In this document: piece after piece, positions 35,431 to 45,145 of the stretch | How positions within the stretch are numbered: the stretch's first letter is position 1 | How the letters are laid out: every line of letters begins with the position of its first letter | Source: Burkholderiaceae bacterium | Lineage (GTDB): Bacteria; Pseudomonadota; Gammaproteobacteria; Burkholderiales; Burkholderiaceae_C | Assembly: GCA_023954095.1 (NCBI GenBank) | Contig: JAMLIQ010000001.1 | Coordinates: forward strand, 1-64,000 | Direction: 5' to 3' | DNA length: 64,000 nucleotides | Program-made: the position numbers and the translations under genes | Notes under the pieces: model-generated | Told to the model about the DNA's origin: nothing | Seen by the model: only the letters and a program-made list of their open reading frames with translations | Databases searched by the model: none

Positions 35431-38400
35431 GTGCACAGCAGGCGGCCCCAGGCCGACGGCATCGGCTTTGAGCGACTGCTCGCCCCGGCCCTGGGTGAGC
35501 GGGAGCCCCCCATTCGCGCCGAACTCTTCGGTCTCGCGCGTCTGGAGCAGCACGGTCGCAGCTTGGCGCAGGCGCATCTCGAATGCGGGACGGTCCCGGC
35601 CCGCGCGCGTCCGTTCTTCCCGCGGTTGCAGCAAAACCTGCGTGTCTTGCGCCTTTCGCATGCCTATATCGCGGAACAGGAGCGCAGCGGACACCATGTC
35701 AGCCCGGCAGGCGAATGGTTGCTGGACAATTTCCAGATGCTGATGGCGCAGACCGACGACATCGCGCACTCGCTGCCCAGACGCTATTTCGCTCGGCTTG
35801 CGGTGCTCGGCGGCCAGCACCTGTCGGGCATGCCCCGCATCTACGCGGTCGCATGGGCTTTCATGGCGCATACCGACAGTGCCCTCGAGAGCGACTTGCT
35901 GGCGAGCTTCCTGAACGCCTACCAGACCGTGGTCCCGCTGGCCATTGGCGAAATCTGGGCGCTTGCGCCCACGCTGCGCGTTCTGCTCGTGGAAAATCTG
36001 CGCCGTCTGGCCGAACAGGTGGCTGCATCCATGGCAGCACGCAATGCCGCAGACGCATGGTGTGACGCGCTGATCGCGCACCCGGATGCACGCGTCCCCG
36101 CGTTCGGTCAGCGCCTGGCTGCGATGCAATTGCGCGGCGTTGGCCGGGCGTTTGCCTTGCAGGTGAACGAAAGGTTGGGCGCCGAGGTGGCCGAACTCGC
36201 CGGCGCAAGACAGGCCGCGTCGCGCGCGGCGCTCGATGAGGCGCGTGTCGCCTTGGTGCGTTTTCTTCCCGACCCTTCTTCGGCGCAGGTCCAGCAGCAC
36301 GCCGACAAGGCCGCGGACAGTCTGAGCATGCGCAACGCGATCTTGGCGCTGCGCACGCTGGAGGAGGCCGACTGGCGCGAGGTGATCGACCGCACCAGCG
36401 TCCTGGTGCGCGCGCTTCACGCCTCGCCCGCCTTCTGCGCCGAGCGCGAAGACACGCAGGACGCCAGCCTGCGGGCCGTCCAGCGCCTGGCGCGGCGCAG
36501 CATGCGCAGCGAGTCCGACATTGCCGACGTGTTGCTGCGTCTGATGCAGGTCGAGGGCAAGGACGCACTGCCCGGAGCGCGCGCCGCAGACGCCTCGCCA
36601 GTGGCCAGAGGCGGCGACGCACTTCCGGACAGCGCGCCGCAAACCCCGGGCTTCTGGCTGCGCGGCCCGGGACGCGCGCGCTTGCACCGTGCACTTGGAC
36701 TGCGGGCGCAGCGCTACTGGGAGGCCAGAAAGTGGCTGCGTCGGGCGGTCCTGCCGCTGTACGTCATGGTCCTTTTGGCGGCCAGCGTGGGCGCTGCCGC
36801 CTGGCTGGTGCGCAGCGATTGGGCATGGCTGGCTGCGGCCGACCCGGCGCTGTGGGGTCTGGGATTCCTGGCGCTGTTTCCGGCGGGAGAGGCCGCGCTT
36901 GCCGTGGTGCACCGCATGCTCAGCGAATCCCTGCCGCCGCGGCGCATGCCCCGCTATGCGTTGACCGGGGGAATCGTCCCCGAGCACCGGGTCTTGGTCG
37001 TCCTGCCGTCGATGCTGACTTCGGCCGGCACGGTCCGCGCCCTGGTGCTGCAGCTGGAACAGCATTACCTTGCGAATGGCGAGGCTTGTGCCCAGTTTGC
37101 TTTGCTGACCGATTTTTCCGACGCGGGCGCGCTCACGCATCCAAGTGACACCGCATTGCTGAAGCAGGCCCGCGCCGAAATCGAAGCGCTGGAGGCGCGC
37201 TACTGCCACGCCCCCCTGGACGGTGCCAGCCGCCGTTTCCTGCTGCTGCACCGTGAGCGCAGCTGGGCCCGCACCGAGCGCTGCTGGATCGGATGGGAGC
37301 GCAAGCGGGGCAAGCTGGAGCAATTGCTCCAGTGGCTGGCGCAAGAGGGTCCCTCGCCGTTTCTGGACCTCGGGCCCATGTCCCAACCCGTGCCGCAAAC
37401 GCCCTACGTCCTGACTCTGGACAGCGACACCGGCTTGCCGCCGGGCACGCTGCGCGCCTTGGTAGGCGTTGCGGCGCACCCACTCAATCGACCGCATGTC
37501 GACGCCCGGCTTCGTCGCGTTACCTCCGGATTCGGGATTCTGCAGCCCCGGTTGATCACGCCGCTGCCCGAGCCCGCGACGGCCACGCCCTTCCACTGGT
37601 TGTTTTCCGGACGCTGCGGGGTCGATCCCTACAGCGCGGCCACCTCCGAGGTCTACCAGGACCTTTTTTCGGAAGGTAGCTTCGTTGGGAAGGGCTTGCT
37701 GAACGTTCGCGCCATGCACGCCGTGCTGGGACAGCGGCTGCCCGAGGGACAGGTTCTGAGCCACGACCTTCTGGAAGGCTCGTTGGCGCGCTGCGCCACG
37801 GTGAGCGACATCACGCTGATGGAAGACGCCCCCCTGCATGCCGACGTGGCAGCAGCGCGCATTCATCGCTGGACCCGTGGCGACTGGCAGCTGCTGCCGC
37901 TGATGCTGCAATGGCGCCGCTACGCCTTGCCGGGCATCGCGCGCTGGAAGCTGGTGGATAACCTGCGCCGCTCATTGGTGCCGCCCGCGTGTGTGGTCCT
38001 GCTGGTCCTGGCGCTGGCGGGTGCACCATTGTCTCCCTGGTCGGCTTTGGCCTGGGTGATGCTGGCCTCCGGTGCGGGCCCGCTGATCGGTGCACTCGCG
38101 GGCCTGGTGCCGAGCCGCAACAGGGTCGCACCGGCTTATTTCTACCTGCATGGTTTGAAGGAGCTCGCGCGGGCGCTTGGAGTGGCGTTGTGGAATCTGG
38201 CCACCTTGCTGCAGCAGGCTCTGGTGTTGCTGCACGCCGCCGGCTGCGCGCTCTGGCGCACCTTCGTCAGCCGCCGGGGTCTGCTGCAGTGGACCACGGC
38301 CGCCAGTGCGCAGGCGGCAGCGCAGACGAGCTTGTCCGGACTGCTCGCTGCGCATTCCCCGGTGACGGTGGCGGCGGCTCTGCTATGGCTCGCGCTGTGG

Positions 38401-41400
38401 CAAGGGAACACGGCCTGGCCGCTGCTCAGCGCACTGCTTTGCGCTGCCTGGGCGCTGACGCCTCTTTGGGTTTGGCTGGTGAGCCGACCTCGGCACTGGC
38501 AGAAAGCCCAGCCCGCCACGGTGCAGGAGCAAGCCTATCTGCAGGGGATTGCGCGGGATACCTGGCGTTTTTTTGAAATGCACGTCGGTGAATCGACCCA
38601 TCATCTGCCGCCGGACAACGTGCAGACGGTGCCCAACACCATGGTTGCCGAGCGGACGTCGCCCACCAACATCGGTCTGTACCTGCTGGCGCTGGCCTGC
38701 GCGCGCGCCTTCGGCTGGATCGACACTGCGCAGTTTCTGGCGCGCTGCGAAGCCACCTTCGCTACCCTGGGCCGGCTGGCGCGCCACAACGGGCACTTTC
38801 TCAACTGGTACGACACGCGCAGCCTGCAGGTGCTGCAACCGGCCTACGTCTCCACGGTCGACAGCGGGAACCTGTGCGGCCATCTGCTGGCCCTTGCCGG
38901 CGCATGCGACGCGCTACTGGAGGCGCAAGACGCACTTGCTCCCGACGTGCGGGCGCGGCTGCGGGCGCTTGCCACCAGCTGCCGGGAATGGGCAGCGGAG
39001 CCACAGTTCGGGTTTTTGTACCACCCGCGCAAGCGCCTTCTCCACATCGGCTACCGAGTGGCCGAAGGCGCGCTGGACCACAGCTTCTACGATCTTCTGG
39101 CTTCCGAGGCACGGTTGGCCAGCCTGTGGGCGATTGCCAAGGGCGACCTGCCGCCGGAGCACTGGGGTGCGCTCGGTCGTCCCTTCTATGGCCTGGGACG
39201 GCATGCCGCGCTGCGTTCCTGGTCGGGCTCCATGTTCGAGTATCTGATGCCCGCGTTGGTGCTCGACGAACCCGTGGGCAGTGCGCTCCATGCCGCAGCG
39301 CAATCTGCCCTGCTGGAGCAGCAGCGCCATGGTCAAGGCCACGGTGTGCCCTGGGGCGTGTCGGAGTGCGCGTACGCGGTTGGAGACCAATCGCTGGCCT
39401 ACCAGTACGCACCCCAGGGCGTGCCGCGCCTGGCTCTGCGCCGCACGCCCACCGACGAATTGGTGGTCGCTCCGTACGCCACCGGCCTGGCGACAATGTT
39501 CGATCGGTCTGCCGCGGAGCGCAATTTTCTCCGGCTGGAATCGCTGCAGGCACGCACCGACTGGGGATTCATCGAGGCTCTGGACTTCAGCGCCGAGCGC
39601 CAGCAAGGCGGGAGCTGGTTTCAGCCGGTTTCCACCTTCATGGCCCACCACCAGGGCATGATCCTGGTGGCGCTGGCGAACGTGCTCCTGGACGGCGCAC
39701 CCCGTCGCTGGGCGATGGCCAACGCGCGGCTGCGGGCAGTTTCCATCCTGCTCCAGGAAGCGGTTCCGCGCGAGCTTCCGCGTCTGCTCGAGCCGCTCGC
39801 CCAGCCGCGCCGCACGGCTCGCGTCCAGGCACCCGACACGGGTTCGCGCGAACTCACGCCGGGCGCCAGCGGCATCGAGCCGACCTTGCTGCTTTCCAAC
39901 GGCCGCTACAGCGTGTCGCTGCGTGCCCATGGCGCGGGTTGGAGCCGCTTCGCAGGTGCCGATCTCTCGCGCTGGCGGGACGACGCTCTGCGCGATGCCT
40001 ATGGGCATTTCATCTACCTGCGGCGATCGCCTTCGGCCGCCGCGCTCGACGGGCAGGCATCGGCTTTGGTCTCGCTCACCCAGCATCCTGCGGCCGATCC
40101 GAATGCTGCGTACCGCGCCAGTCTGCAAGGCGACCGCGCCTGCCTGCACGCCCAGTGGCCCGATCTGCGCAGTTGTTGCACGGTCTGGGTCAGCCCGGAA
40201 GACGACGTGGAGCTGCGGCGCGTCGAGCTGTGGAATCTCAGCTCCGAGCCGTTGCTGCTGGATCTGTTCTCCGCATGGGAAGTCTCCTTGCTCGAAGCCC
40301 GCGCGGACGAGGCGCATCCTGCCTTTGCCAACCTGTTCGTCAAGGCAGACTGGGCGCCCAGCGAGCAGTGTCTGTACTTCGCCCGCCATCCCCACACCAG
40401 CGTCCAGAAGGGCGTACACGCCGCGCATTTTCTGGCCCAAAGCGAGCGCAAGCCGATGGCCGTGCGACTGCAGACCGACCGAGCGCTTTGGCTGGGGCGC
40501 AACCGCGATGCCACGTCCCCGCTTGCGCATTGCGTCGATGCCCCGCAACACGCTGCCAGTCTTGCGACGGGGCTGGACCCTGTGGCCGTGCTGTCGCTGC
40601 GCATCGAGGTGCCCGCCCATTCACATATGCAGTTCACCCTGGGAACCGCGGCAGCTACGGAGCGCGAGGCCCTGGAGACCTTGGTGGACCGTTACCGCCA
40701 GCCAGCGGTGATCGAGCGATCCATCCTCATGTCCTCCACCTTTGCCGGCGTGCGCATGCGCGAGATGGGCATTTTGCGAGAGGACCGCGCTGCCATCCAA
40801 ACGCTTTCGACGCTCATAGCGCAGCTGCATGCCCGGCCCGGCCCGCCAACGCTGCCGACAGGCGTGCAGTATCTGGGCGACCGACGTGCGCTGTGGCGCT
40901 TTGGCATTTCGGGCGACCGGCCACAACTGCTGGTGGAAATCAGCGCGGAGCATGGCATTCGTCTGGTGCGCTCGCTGGTCAAGGCACTGCATCTGTGGAG
41001 CTGGGGAGGATTGCCGTGCGATCTGGTGGTGCTCAATGGCGAACCGCCGTCGTACCAGATGCCGCTGCAAAGGGCTCTGCAAGGGCTCAGGGAGGCGTAC
41101 CAGGTGCAAAGCGCCAGCGTGGACGCGGCCCGTGTCTGCGGTCTGCACCTGCTGCGCCTGCCCGAGCTATCGGGCGAGGAGCACACCACGCTGCGCATGT
41201 TGGCGCGCGTGCGGTTCGCTGCGGACGGCCGCCCATTGGCGCTGCACCTGGCCGAGCTGACGCAGTGGCACGACGCTGCGCTGGACGCGCGCATCAACCA
41301 ATCGCACGCTGTCGCGCCCGTGCCCGCCGCCGCACGGCCCGAGGCAGCTGCGCAAGGCGCCTTCGACGCGGATAGCGGCGTCTTCCGGTTCGAGATTTCT

Positions 41401-43797
41401 GCGCAGCAGCAGGTCGCGCGCCCCTGGATCAACGTGCTGGCCAACCCCGGCTTCGGCACGCAAGTGTCCGAGGCCGGAGCCGGATACAGCTGGGCTGGCA
41501 ACAGCCAGCAGAACAAGCTCACCGTCTGGACCAACGATCCGGTGTCCGACCCCGGCGGAGAGACGTTCTGGCTGCAAGACCTGCAGAGCAAAGTCGTGTT
41601 TGGCATCGGCAAGGGCTTGGACGGCGTGCGCAAGGTGGCGCACGGCCAGGGCAATACGGTGATCGAGCAAAACCACGACGGGCTGACCCTGCGCAGCATC
41701 TGGTGCGTCGACGGGGAGCGCCCCGTCAAGCAGGTGCGCCTGAGCGTGACCAACCATCGCCAGCAAGCCGTTCGTCTGCGTGCCGTCGGGTTGATGGAAT
41801 GGGTGCTGGGCAGCCGGCGCCTGGACCGCCAGAGCGTCGCCACCGCGTGCGAAGCGAGCGAGGCGGGCGGCCAACCGCCGGGCGATGCCGCTCCCGTGCT
41901 GCTGGCGATCCAGCGCGACGCCCTGTCCGGCCATGGCGGCAGCACGGCGTTCTTTGCCGTCTGCGCGCCGCGTGAAGGCGACGCGCCCCCCGTTGACTGG
42001 ACCTGCGACCGGCGCGAGTTTTTTGACGCACGCGGCCGCCTCGTCGTGCCAGACCACCTGGCTGAGCGGGCCGGACTGGGTTTGGACCCCTGCGCGGCGC
42101 TGTCGTGCCCGCTGGACATTGCGCCCCGGGCAAGCCGTGACTGCCTCTTTCTTCTGGGCCACGGTGCCAGCAAGGCGGAGGCGCTGGCACTGGCGCGCCA
42201 GTGCCTGGCCGAGTGCGCTGCGGCGGACCATCCTCCGTGGGACGAGGTGGCGCGCGCCCGGTGGGCGCAATGGCTTGCGCCCGTCCAGGTGCAAACGCCC
42301 GACCCCTTGTTCGATGCCCTGGTCAACCATTGGCTGCTGTACCAGACGGTCGCTTGCCGCATGTGGGCGCGGGCCGGCTTCTACCAGGCGGGGGGTGCCT
42401 TCGGCTTTCGCGACCAGTTGCAAGACGCGATGGCCCTGGCCATTTCTCATCCGCAGGCGCTGCGCCAGCAATTGCTGCTGTCGGCGTCGCGCCAGTTTGA
42501 GGAAGGTGACGTGCAGCACTGGTGGCATCCGCCTACGGGTGCCGGCGTGCGCACCCATTGTTCGGACGACCTGCTCTGGCTGCCTGAGGCCGCGGCGCGC
42601 TACGTAGACATCACGGGCGACGCCGCCGTGCTTGACGAATGCGTGCCCTTCCTGGACGGCCCGACCATCCCCGAAGGCACGCACGACGCCTACTTCGTGC
42701 CCACGGTCAGCAGCGCATCGGCCAGTCTGTACGAGCACTGCGCACGGGCCCTGGACCGCAGCCTGCAAGTGGGCGCGCACGGGCTTCCGCTGATGGGCAA
42801 TGGCGACTGGAACGACGGCATGAACCAAGTAGGCGACCAGGGCCGTGGCGAATCGGTCTGGCTGGCGTGGTTTCTGTGCGCCGTGAGCGACGGCTTCGGT
42901 CCCCTGGCACAGGCACGCGGAGATACCCTGCGCGTCGAGCGCTGGCGCCAGGCGGCCAAGGGTTGGCGCCAGGCGCTCGCCGGACCGGCCTGGGACGGCG
43001 CCTGGTACAAGCGCGCATTTTTTGACGACGGGACGCCGCTGGGCACCCACACTGCAGCAGAGTGCCGCATCGACCTGATCGCGCAGGCCTGGAGCGTCCT
43101 GTCCGGTGCCGCCACGCCGCAGCGCCAGCGCTCGGCGATGGCCGCGGTGGCCAAGTGGCTAGTGGACGACGATGCGGGCCTCAACCGTTTGCTCACGCCT
43201 CCACTGCAGCACATGGTGCCCAGCGCGGGCTACATCCAGGCCTACCCGCCGGGCGTGCGCGAAAACGGCGGCCAGTACTCGCATGCCGGCGTATGGAAAT
43301 TGATGGCGCAAGCGCAGCTGGGCGACGGAGATGGTGCCTACCGCACTTTCACGCAGCTGAGTCCGGCGCACCGCAGCGCCCATCCCGCGCGGCGGGCGGC
43401 CTATGCGCTCGAGCCTTATGTGATGGCAGGGGACGTGTACACCGAAGCGCCGTACGTGGGCCGCGGCGGCTGGAGCTGGTACACCGGTTCGGCCGCCTGG
43501 ATGCACCGCGCCGCCATTGAGTCCATGCTGGGTCTGCAAGTGCGGGCCGATCGCGTCTGCCTGCGCCCCTGCCTGCCCAGCCACTGGCCCCATGTGGTGC
43601 TGAGCCTGGAGCGCGCCGGCGCCAGGCACAGGTTCACGATCTGCTTTGCCAACGCCCTGGCGTTGCTCTCGCAGGCAGCCGAATCGGGGGCAGCGCCATT
43701 GCAGGCGGGCGAATGGGTGCGCCTGGACGGCGGGCAAGCTGGCAACTACCTAGTGGTCTTGCCGACCCGATGCGCCAAGCCACCGGGTCGGGTCTGA
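35431..43797 (+). CDS. ndvB: cyclic beta-1,2-glucan synthase (NdvB/Cgs type)
   Basis: About 2788 residues, close to rhizobial and Brucella enzymes (about 2830-2870). Order of parts: N-terminal cytoplasmic region with PPIRAELFGLARLEQH; membrane helices near 440-500; a GT84 glycosyltransferase with the DSD metal site near 663 (LTLDSDTGLPPG) and IHRWTRGDW near 811; more helices (about 845-895 and 970-1015); a glycoamylase-like domain (TSPTNIGLYLLALACARAFG; QGGSWFQPVSTFMAHHQGM); and a C-terminal GH94 phosphorylase domain with the acidic GNGDWNDGMN near 2455. It makes and cyclises periplasmic osmoregulated glucan on a protein-bound primer. The GTG at 35431 is the best start I see, but without a ribosome site. 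No exporter (NdvA) gene is adjacent. Confidence 0.93.
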   Translation: MHSRRPQADGIGFERLLAPALGEREPPIRAELFGLARLEQHGRSLAQAHLECGTVPARARPFFPRLQQNLRVLRLSHAYIAEQERSGHHVSPAGEWLLDNFQMLMAQTDDIAHSLPRRYFARLAVLGGQHLSGMPRIYAVAWAFMAHTDSALESDLLASFLNAYQTVVPLAIGEIWALAPTLRVLLVENLRRLAEQVAASMAARNAADAWCDALIAHPDARVPAFGQRLAAMQLRGVGRAFALQVNERLGAEVAELAGARQAASRAALDEARVALVRFLPDPSSAQVQQHADKAADSLSMRNAILALRTLEEADWREVIDRTSVLVRALHASPAFCAEREDTQDASLRAVQRLARRSMRSESDIADVLLRLMQVEGKDALPGARAADASPVARGGDALPDSAPQTPGFWLRGPGRARLHRALGLRAQRYWEARKWLRRAVLPLYVMVLLAASVGAAAWLVRSDWAWLAAADPALWGLGFLALFPAGEAALAVVHRMLSESLPPRRMPRYALTGGIVPEHRVLVVLPSMLTSAGTVRALVLQLEQHYLANGEACAQFALLTDFSDAGALTHPSDTALLKQARAEIEALEARYCHAPLDGASRRFLLLHRERSWARTERCWIGWERKRGKLEQLLQWLAQEGPSPFLDLGPMSQPVPQTPYVLTLDSDTGLPPGTLRALVGVAAHPLNRPHVDARLRRVTSGFGILQPRLITPLPEPATATPFHWLFSGRCGVDPYSAATSEVYQDLFSEGSFVGKGLLNVRAMHAVLGQRLPEGQVLSHDLLEGSLARCATVSDITLMEDAPLHADVAAARIHRWTRGDWQLLPLMLQWRRYALPGIARWKLVDNLRRSLVPPACVVLLVLALAGAPLSPWSALAWVMLASGAGPLIGALAGLVPSRNRVAPAYFYLHGLKELARALGVALWNLATLLQQALVLLHAAGCALWRTFVSRRGLLQWTTAASAQAAAQTSLSGLLAAHSPVTVAAALLWLALWQGNTAWPLLSALLCAAWALTPLWVWLVSRPRHWQKAQPATVQEQAYLQGIARDTWRFFEMHVGESTHHLPPDNVQTVPNTMVAERTSPTNIGLYLLALACARAFGWIDTAQFLARCEATFATLGRLARHNGHFLNWYDTRSLQVLQPAYVSTVDSGNLCGHLLALAGACDALLEAQDALAPDVRARLRALATSCREWAAEPQFGFLYHPRKRLLHIGYRVAEGALDHSFYDLLASEARLASLWAIAKGDLPPEHWGALGRPFYGLGRHAALRSWSGSMFEYLMPALVLDEPVGSALHAAAQSALLEQQRHGQGHGVPWGVSECAYAVGDQSLAYQYAPQGVPRLALRRTPTDELVVAPYATGLATMFDRSAAERNFLRLESLQARTDWGFIEALDFSAERQQGGSWFQPVSTFMAHHQGMILVALANVLLDGAPRRWAMANARLRAVSILLQEAVPRELPRLLEPLAQPRRTARVQAPDTGSRELTPGASGIEPTLLLSNGRYSVSLRAHGAGWSRFAGADLSRWRDDALRDAYGHFIYLRRSPSAAALDGQASALVSLTQHPAADPNAAYRASLQGDRACLHAQWPDLRSCCTVWVSPEDDVELRRVELWNLSSEPLLLDLFSAWEVSLLEARADEAHPAFANLFVKADWAPSEQCLYFARHPHTSVQKGVHAAHFLAQSERKPMAVRLQTDRALWLGRNRDATSPLAHCVDAPQHAASLATGLDPVAVLSLRIEVPAHSHMQFTLGTAAATEREALETLVDRYRQPAVIERSILMSSTFAGVRMREMGILREDRAAIQTLSTLIAQLHARPGPPTLPTGVQYLGDRRALWRFGISGDRPQLLVEISAEHGIRLVRSLVKALHLWSWGGLPCDLVVLNGEPPSYQMPLQRALQGLREAYQVQSASVDAARVCGLHLLRLPELSGEEHTTLRMLARVRFAADGRPLALHLAELTQWHDAALDARINQSHAVAPVPAAARPEAAAQGAFDADSGVFRFEISAQQQVARPWINVLANPGFGTQVSEAGAGYSWAGNSQQNKLTVWTNDPVSDPGGETFWLQDLQSKVVFGIGKGLDGVRKVAHGQGNTVIEQNHDGLTLRSIWCVDGERPVKQVRLSVTNHRQQAVRLRAVGLMEWVLGSRRLDRQSVATACEASEAGGQPPGDAAPVLLAIQRDALSGHGGSTAFFAVCAPREGDAPPVDWTCDRREFFDARGRLVVPDHLAERAGLGLDPCAALSCPLDIAPRASRDCLFLLGHGASKAEALALARQCLAECAAADHPPWDEVARARWAQWLAPVQVQTPDPLFDALVNHWLLYQTVACRMWARAGFYQAGGAFGFRDQLQDAMALAISHPQALRQQLLLSASRQFEEGDVQHWWHPPTGAGVRTHCSDDLLWLPEAAARYVDITGDAAVLDECVPFLDGPTIPEGTHDAYFVPTVSSASASLYEHCARALDRSLQVGAHGLPLMGNGDWNDGMNQVGDQGRGESVWLAWFLCAVSDGFGPLAQARGDTLRVERWRQAAKGWRQALAGPAWDGAWYKRAFFDDGTPLGTHTAAECRIDLIAQAWSVLSGAATPQRQRSAMAAVAKWLVDDDAGLNRLLTPPLQHMVPSAGYIQAYPPGVRENGGQYSHAGVWKLMAQAQLGDGDGAYRTFTQLSPAHRSAHPARRAAYALEPYVMAGDVYTEAPYVGRGGWSWYTGSAAWMHRAAIESMLGLQVRADRVCLRPCLPSHWPHVVLSLERAGARHRFTICFANALALLSQAAESGAAPLQAGEWVRLDGGQAGNYLVVLPTRCAKPPGRV

Positions 43798-43821
43798 ACG
43801 CGCCGGCCGCAGGCGGCCTGG

Positions 43822-44220
43822 CTAGCGCTTTGCGGGGAGGACGGTGGTGGTCGTCGTCACGCTCTCGCGCAGGATGCCGCCTTCCAGGGCTGATCCGCTG
43901 CTGTTGCCGGCGCCGCGGATGCGGTCTACGCAGGCGGCATGCTCGTCGGTCTTGGTGAATACCTTGCAGCGCTCGAGCGCATTTGCTGCCGTCTCGTGCG
44001 CCCCGCTGCCCGTCAGCGCCCCCTTGCGCGCTGCGTCGCGCGCTGCCCCCGCCTCGCGCAGGCAGACGTCGCGCGCCTGCTGCGTCTGGCCGCTCAGGCA
44101 GGCAGCGCGGTCCCTTTCATAGCGCGCTTGGGCATCGCTTTCGCTGGCCGCATGCGCGGCGACGCCGATCCAAAGGAGGGTGCCGAAGAAGGCGCGCAGG
44201 GTGGGAGGGGGGATGTTCAT
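43822..44220 (-). CDS. secreted hypothetical protein with four conserved cysteines
   Basis: 132 residues: signal peptide ending GVAAHAASES, then a helical, charged domain with RAACLSGQTQQARDVCLREAG and ERCKVFTKTDEHAACVDRI (four cysteines in two Cx9-11C-type pairs) and a threonine-rich end (ESVTTTTTVL). It looks like a small periplasmic protein of a type common in this family, with no known function. The clean signal peptide and conserved-looking cysteine spacing support a real gene. It converges on the glucan synthase gene and is divergent from gph. Confidence 0.7.
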   Translation of the reverse strand: MNIPPPTLRAFFGTLLWIGVAAHAASESDAQARYERDRAACLSGQTQQARDVCLREAGAARDAARKGALTGSGAHETAANALERCKVFTKTDEHAACVDRIRGAGNSSGSALEGGILRESVTTTTTVLPAKR

Positions 44221-44401
44221 GACAGAGTCCTTGTGGCTGGATTGGAAGAACGGGCGCAGTGCTTCCCGCGCGCAGGGACAGCCTAGGTCCAGGGCGGGCG
44301 CCTGGTTGTCGGACAGGGTCGGCAGTGCAAGAGGGCGGGCACCGCGGAAAGCCTTGCCCCCCTACACTCCCGGCTTTTGCCCATGGCCTCACCATTCGCA
44401 C

Positions 44402-45109
44402 ATGACCAGACTCACGCTTTCCGACAAGACATTCGAGGTCGATGCCGTCATTCTCGACCTCGACGGCACGCTGGTCGATACCTTGGGCGACTTTGGTGAA
44501 GCGCTCAGCCGCATGCTGGCCGATCTTGGGCTTGCGCCCATCGCACTGGAGCCCATCGCCACCATGGTCGGAAAGGGCTCGGAGCATTTGCTGGTTTCGG
44601 TGTTAAAACACGTGCTAGGGCAAGATGGTAAAGCGTTGTCTGCTATTGAATTAGAAGCACTCTATCGCCAGGCCTGGCCCAGCTACCAGCGCCACTACGC
44701 GGCCATCAACGGCCGCCACGCGCAAGTCTATCCCGGGGTGAGGCAGGCGCTGCAGGTCCTGAGCGCAGCCGGTCTGCCCCTGGCCTGCGTCACCAACAAA
44801 CCGACCGCCTTTGCCAAAGCGCTGCTGCGCTCGCTGGGATTGGACTGCTTTTCCCTGGTGTTCGGCGGCGACGCCTTCGAGCGCAGGAAGCCCGATCCGC
44901 TGCCGTTGCTGCGCTGCTGCGCCGCGCTCGAAGTCGCGCCGGCGCGCTGCCTGATGATCGGCGACTCGGCCAACGACGCGCAGGCCGCACGTGCGGCCGG
45001 CTGCCCGGTGCTGCTGGTGACCTACGGCTACAACCACGGTCAGAGCGCGCGCTCGGTCGACGCCGACGCCTGGGTGGATTCCCTCGCCGAGTTGGCCGTG
45101 CCGCCTTGA
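44402..45109 (+). CDS. gph: phosphoglycolate phosphatase
   Basis: 235 residues, HAD superfamily. Motif I DLDGTLVDT (nucleophile D19, acid D21), motif II CVTNKPTAFA, motif III Lys in ERRKPDPLPL and motif IV GDSANDAQAARAAGC. It removes 2-phosphoglycolate, feeding glycolate metabolism and, through glyoxylate, malate synthase G. A TACACT box at 44363-44368 may be the -10. A low-GC stretch encoding about HVLGQDGKALSAIELEAL in the cap domain includes a likely degenerate copy of the dispersed repeat. The ATG at 44402 fits the family start. Confidence 0.94.
   Translation: MTRLTLSDKTFEVDAVILDLDGTLVDTLGDFGEALSRMLADLGLAPIALEPIATMVGKGSEHLLVSVLKHVLGQDGKALSAIELEALYRQAWPSYQRHYAAINGRHAQVYPGVRQALQVLSAAGLPLACVTNKPTAFAKALLRSLGLDCFSLVFGGDAFERRKPDPLPLLRCCAALEVAPARCLMIGDSANDAQAARAAGCPVLLVTYGYNHGQSARSVDADAWVDSLAELAVPP
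44640..44670 (+). repeat. possible degenerate copy of the dispersed repeat (inside gph)
   Basis: TGCTATTGAATTAGAAGC matches the left arm seen in recC and trpG copies (GCTATTGAA...AGC) and is read in the same frame (GCT at 44642). The right arm is not clear, so this copy is uncertain. Confidence 0.35.
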
Positions 45110-45145
45110 GCCGGACGAAATGGACGGGGAACGCGCGCGGCCTCC

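Noticed and set aside
35278..37911. 877-codon minus-strand frame opposite the glucan synthase
   Set aside because: No recognisable domain, low-complexity composition; the plus-strand frame has the glycosyltransferase motifs.
44180..44401. Upstream extension of the gph frame
   Set aside because: It overlaps the start of the divergent secreted-protein gene, and the conserved Gph N-terminus begins at the ATG at 44402.
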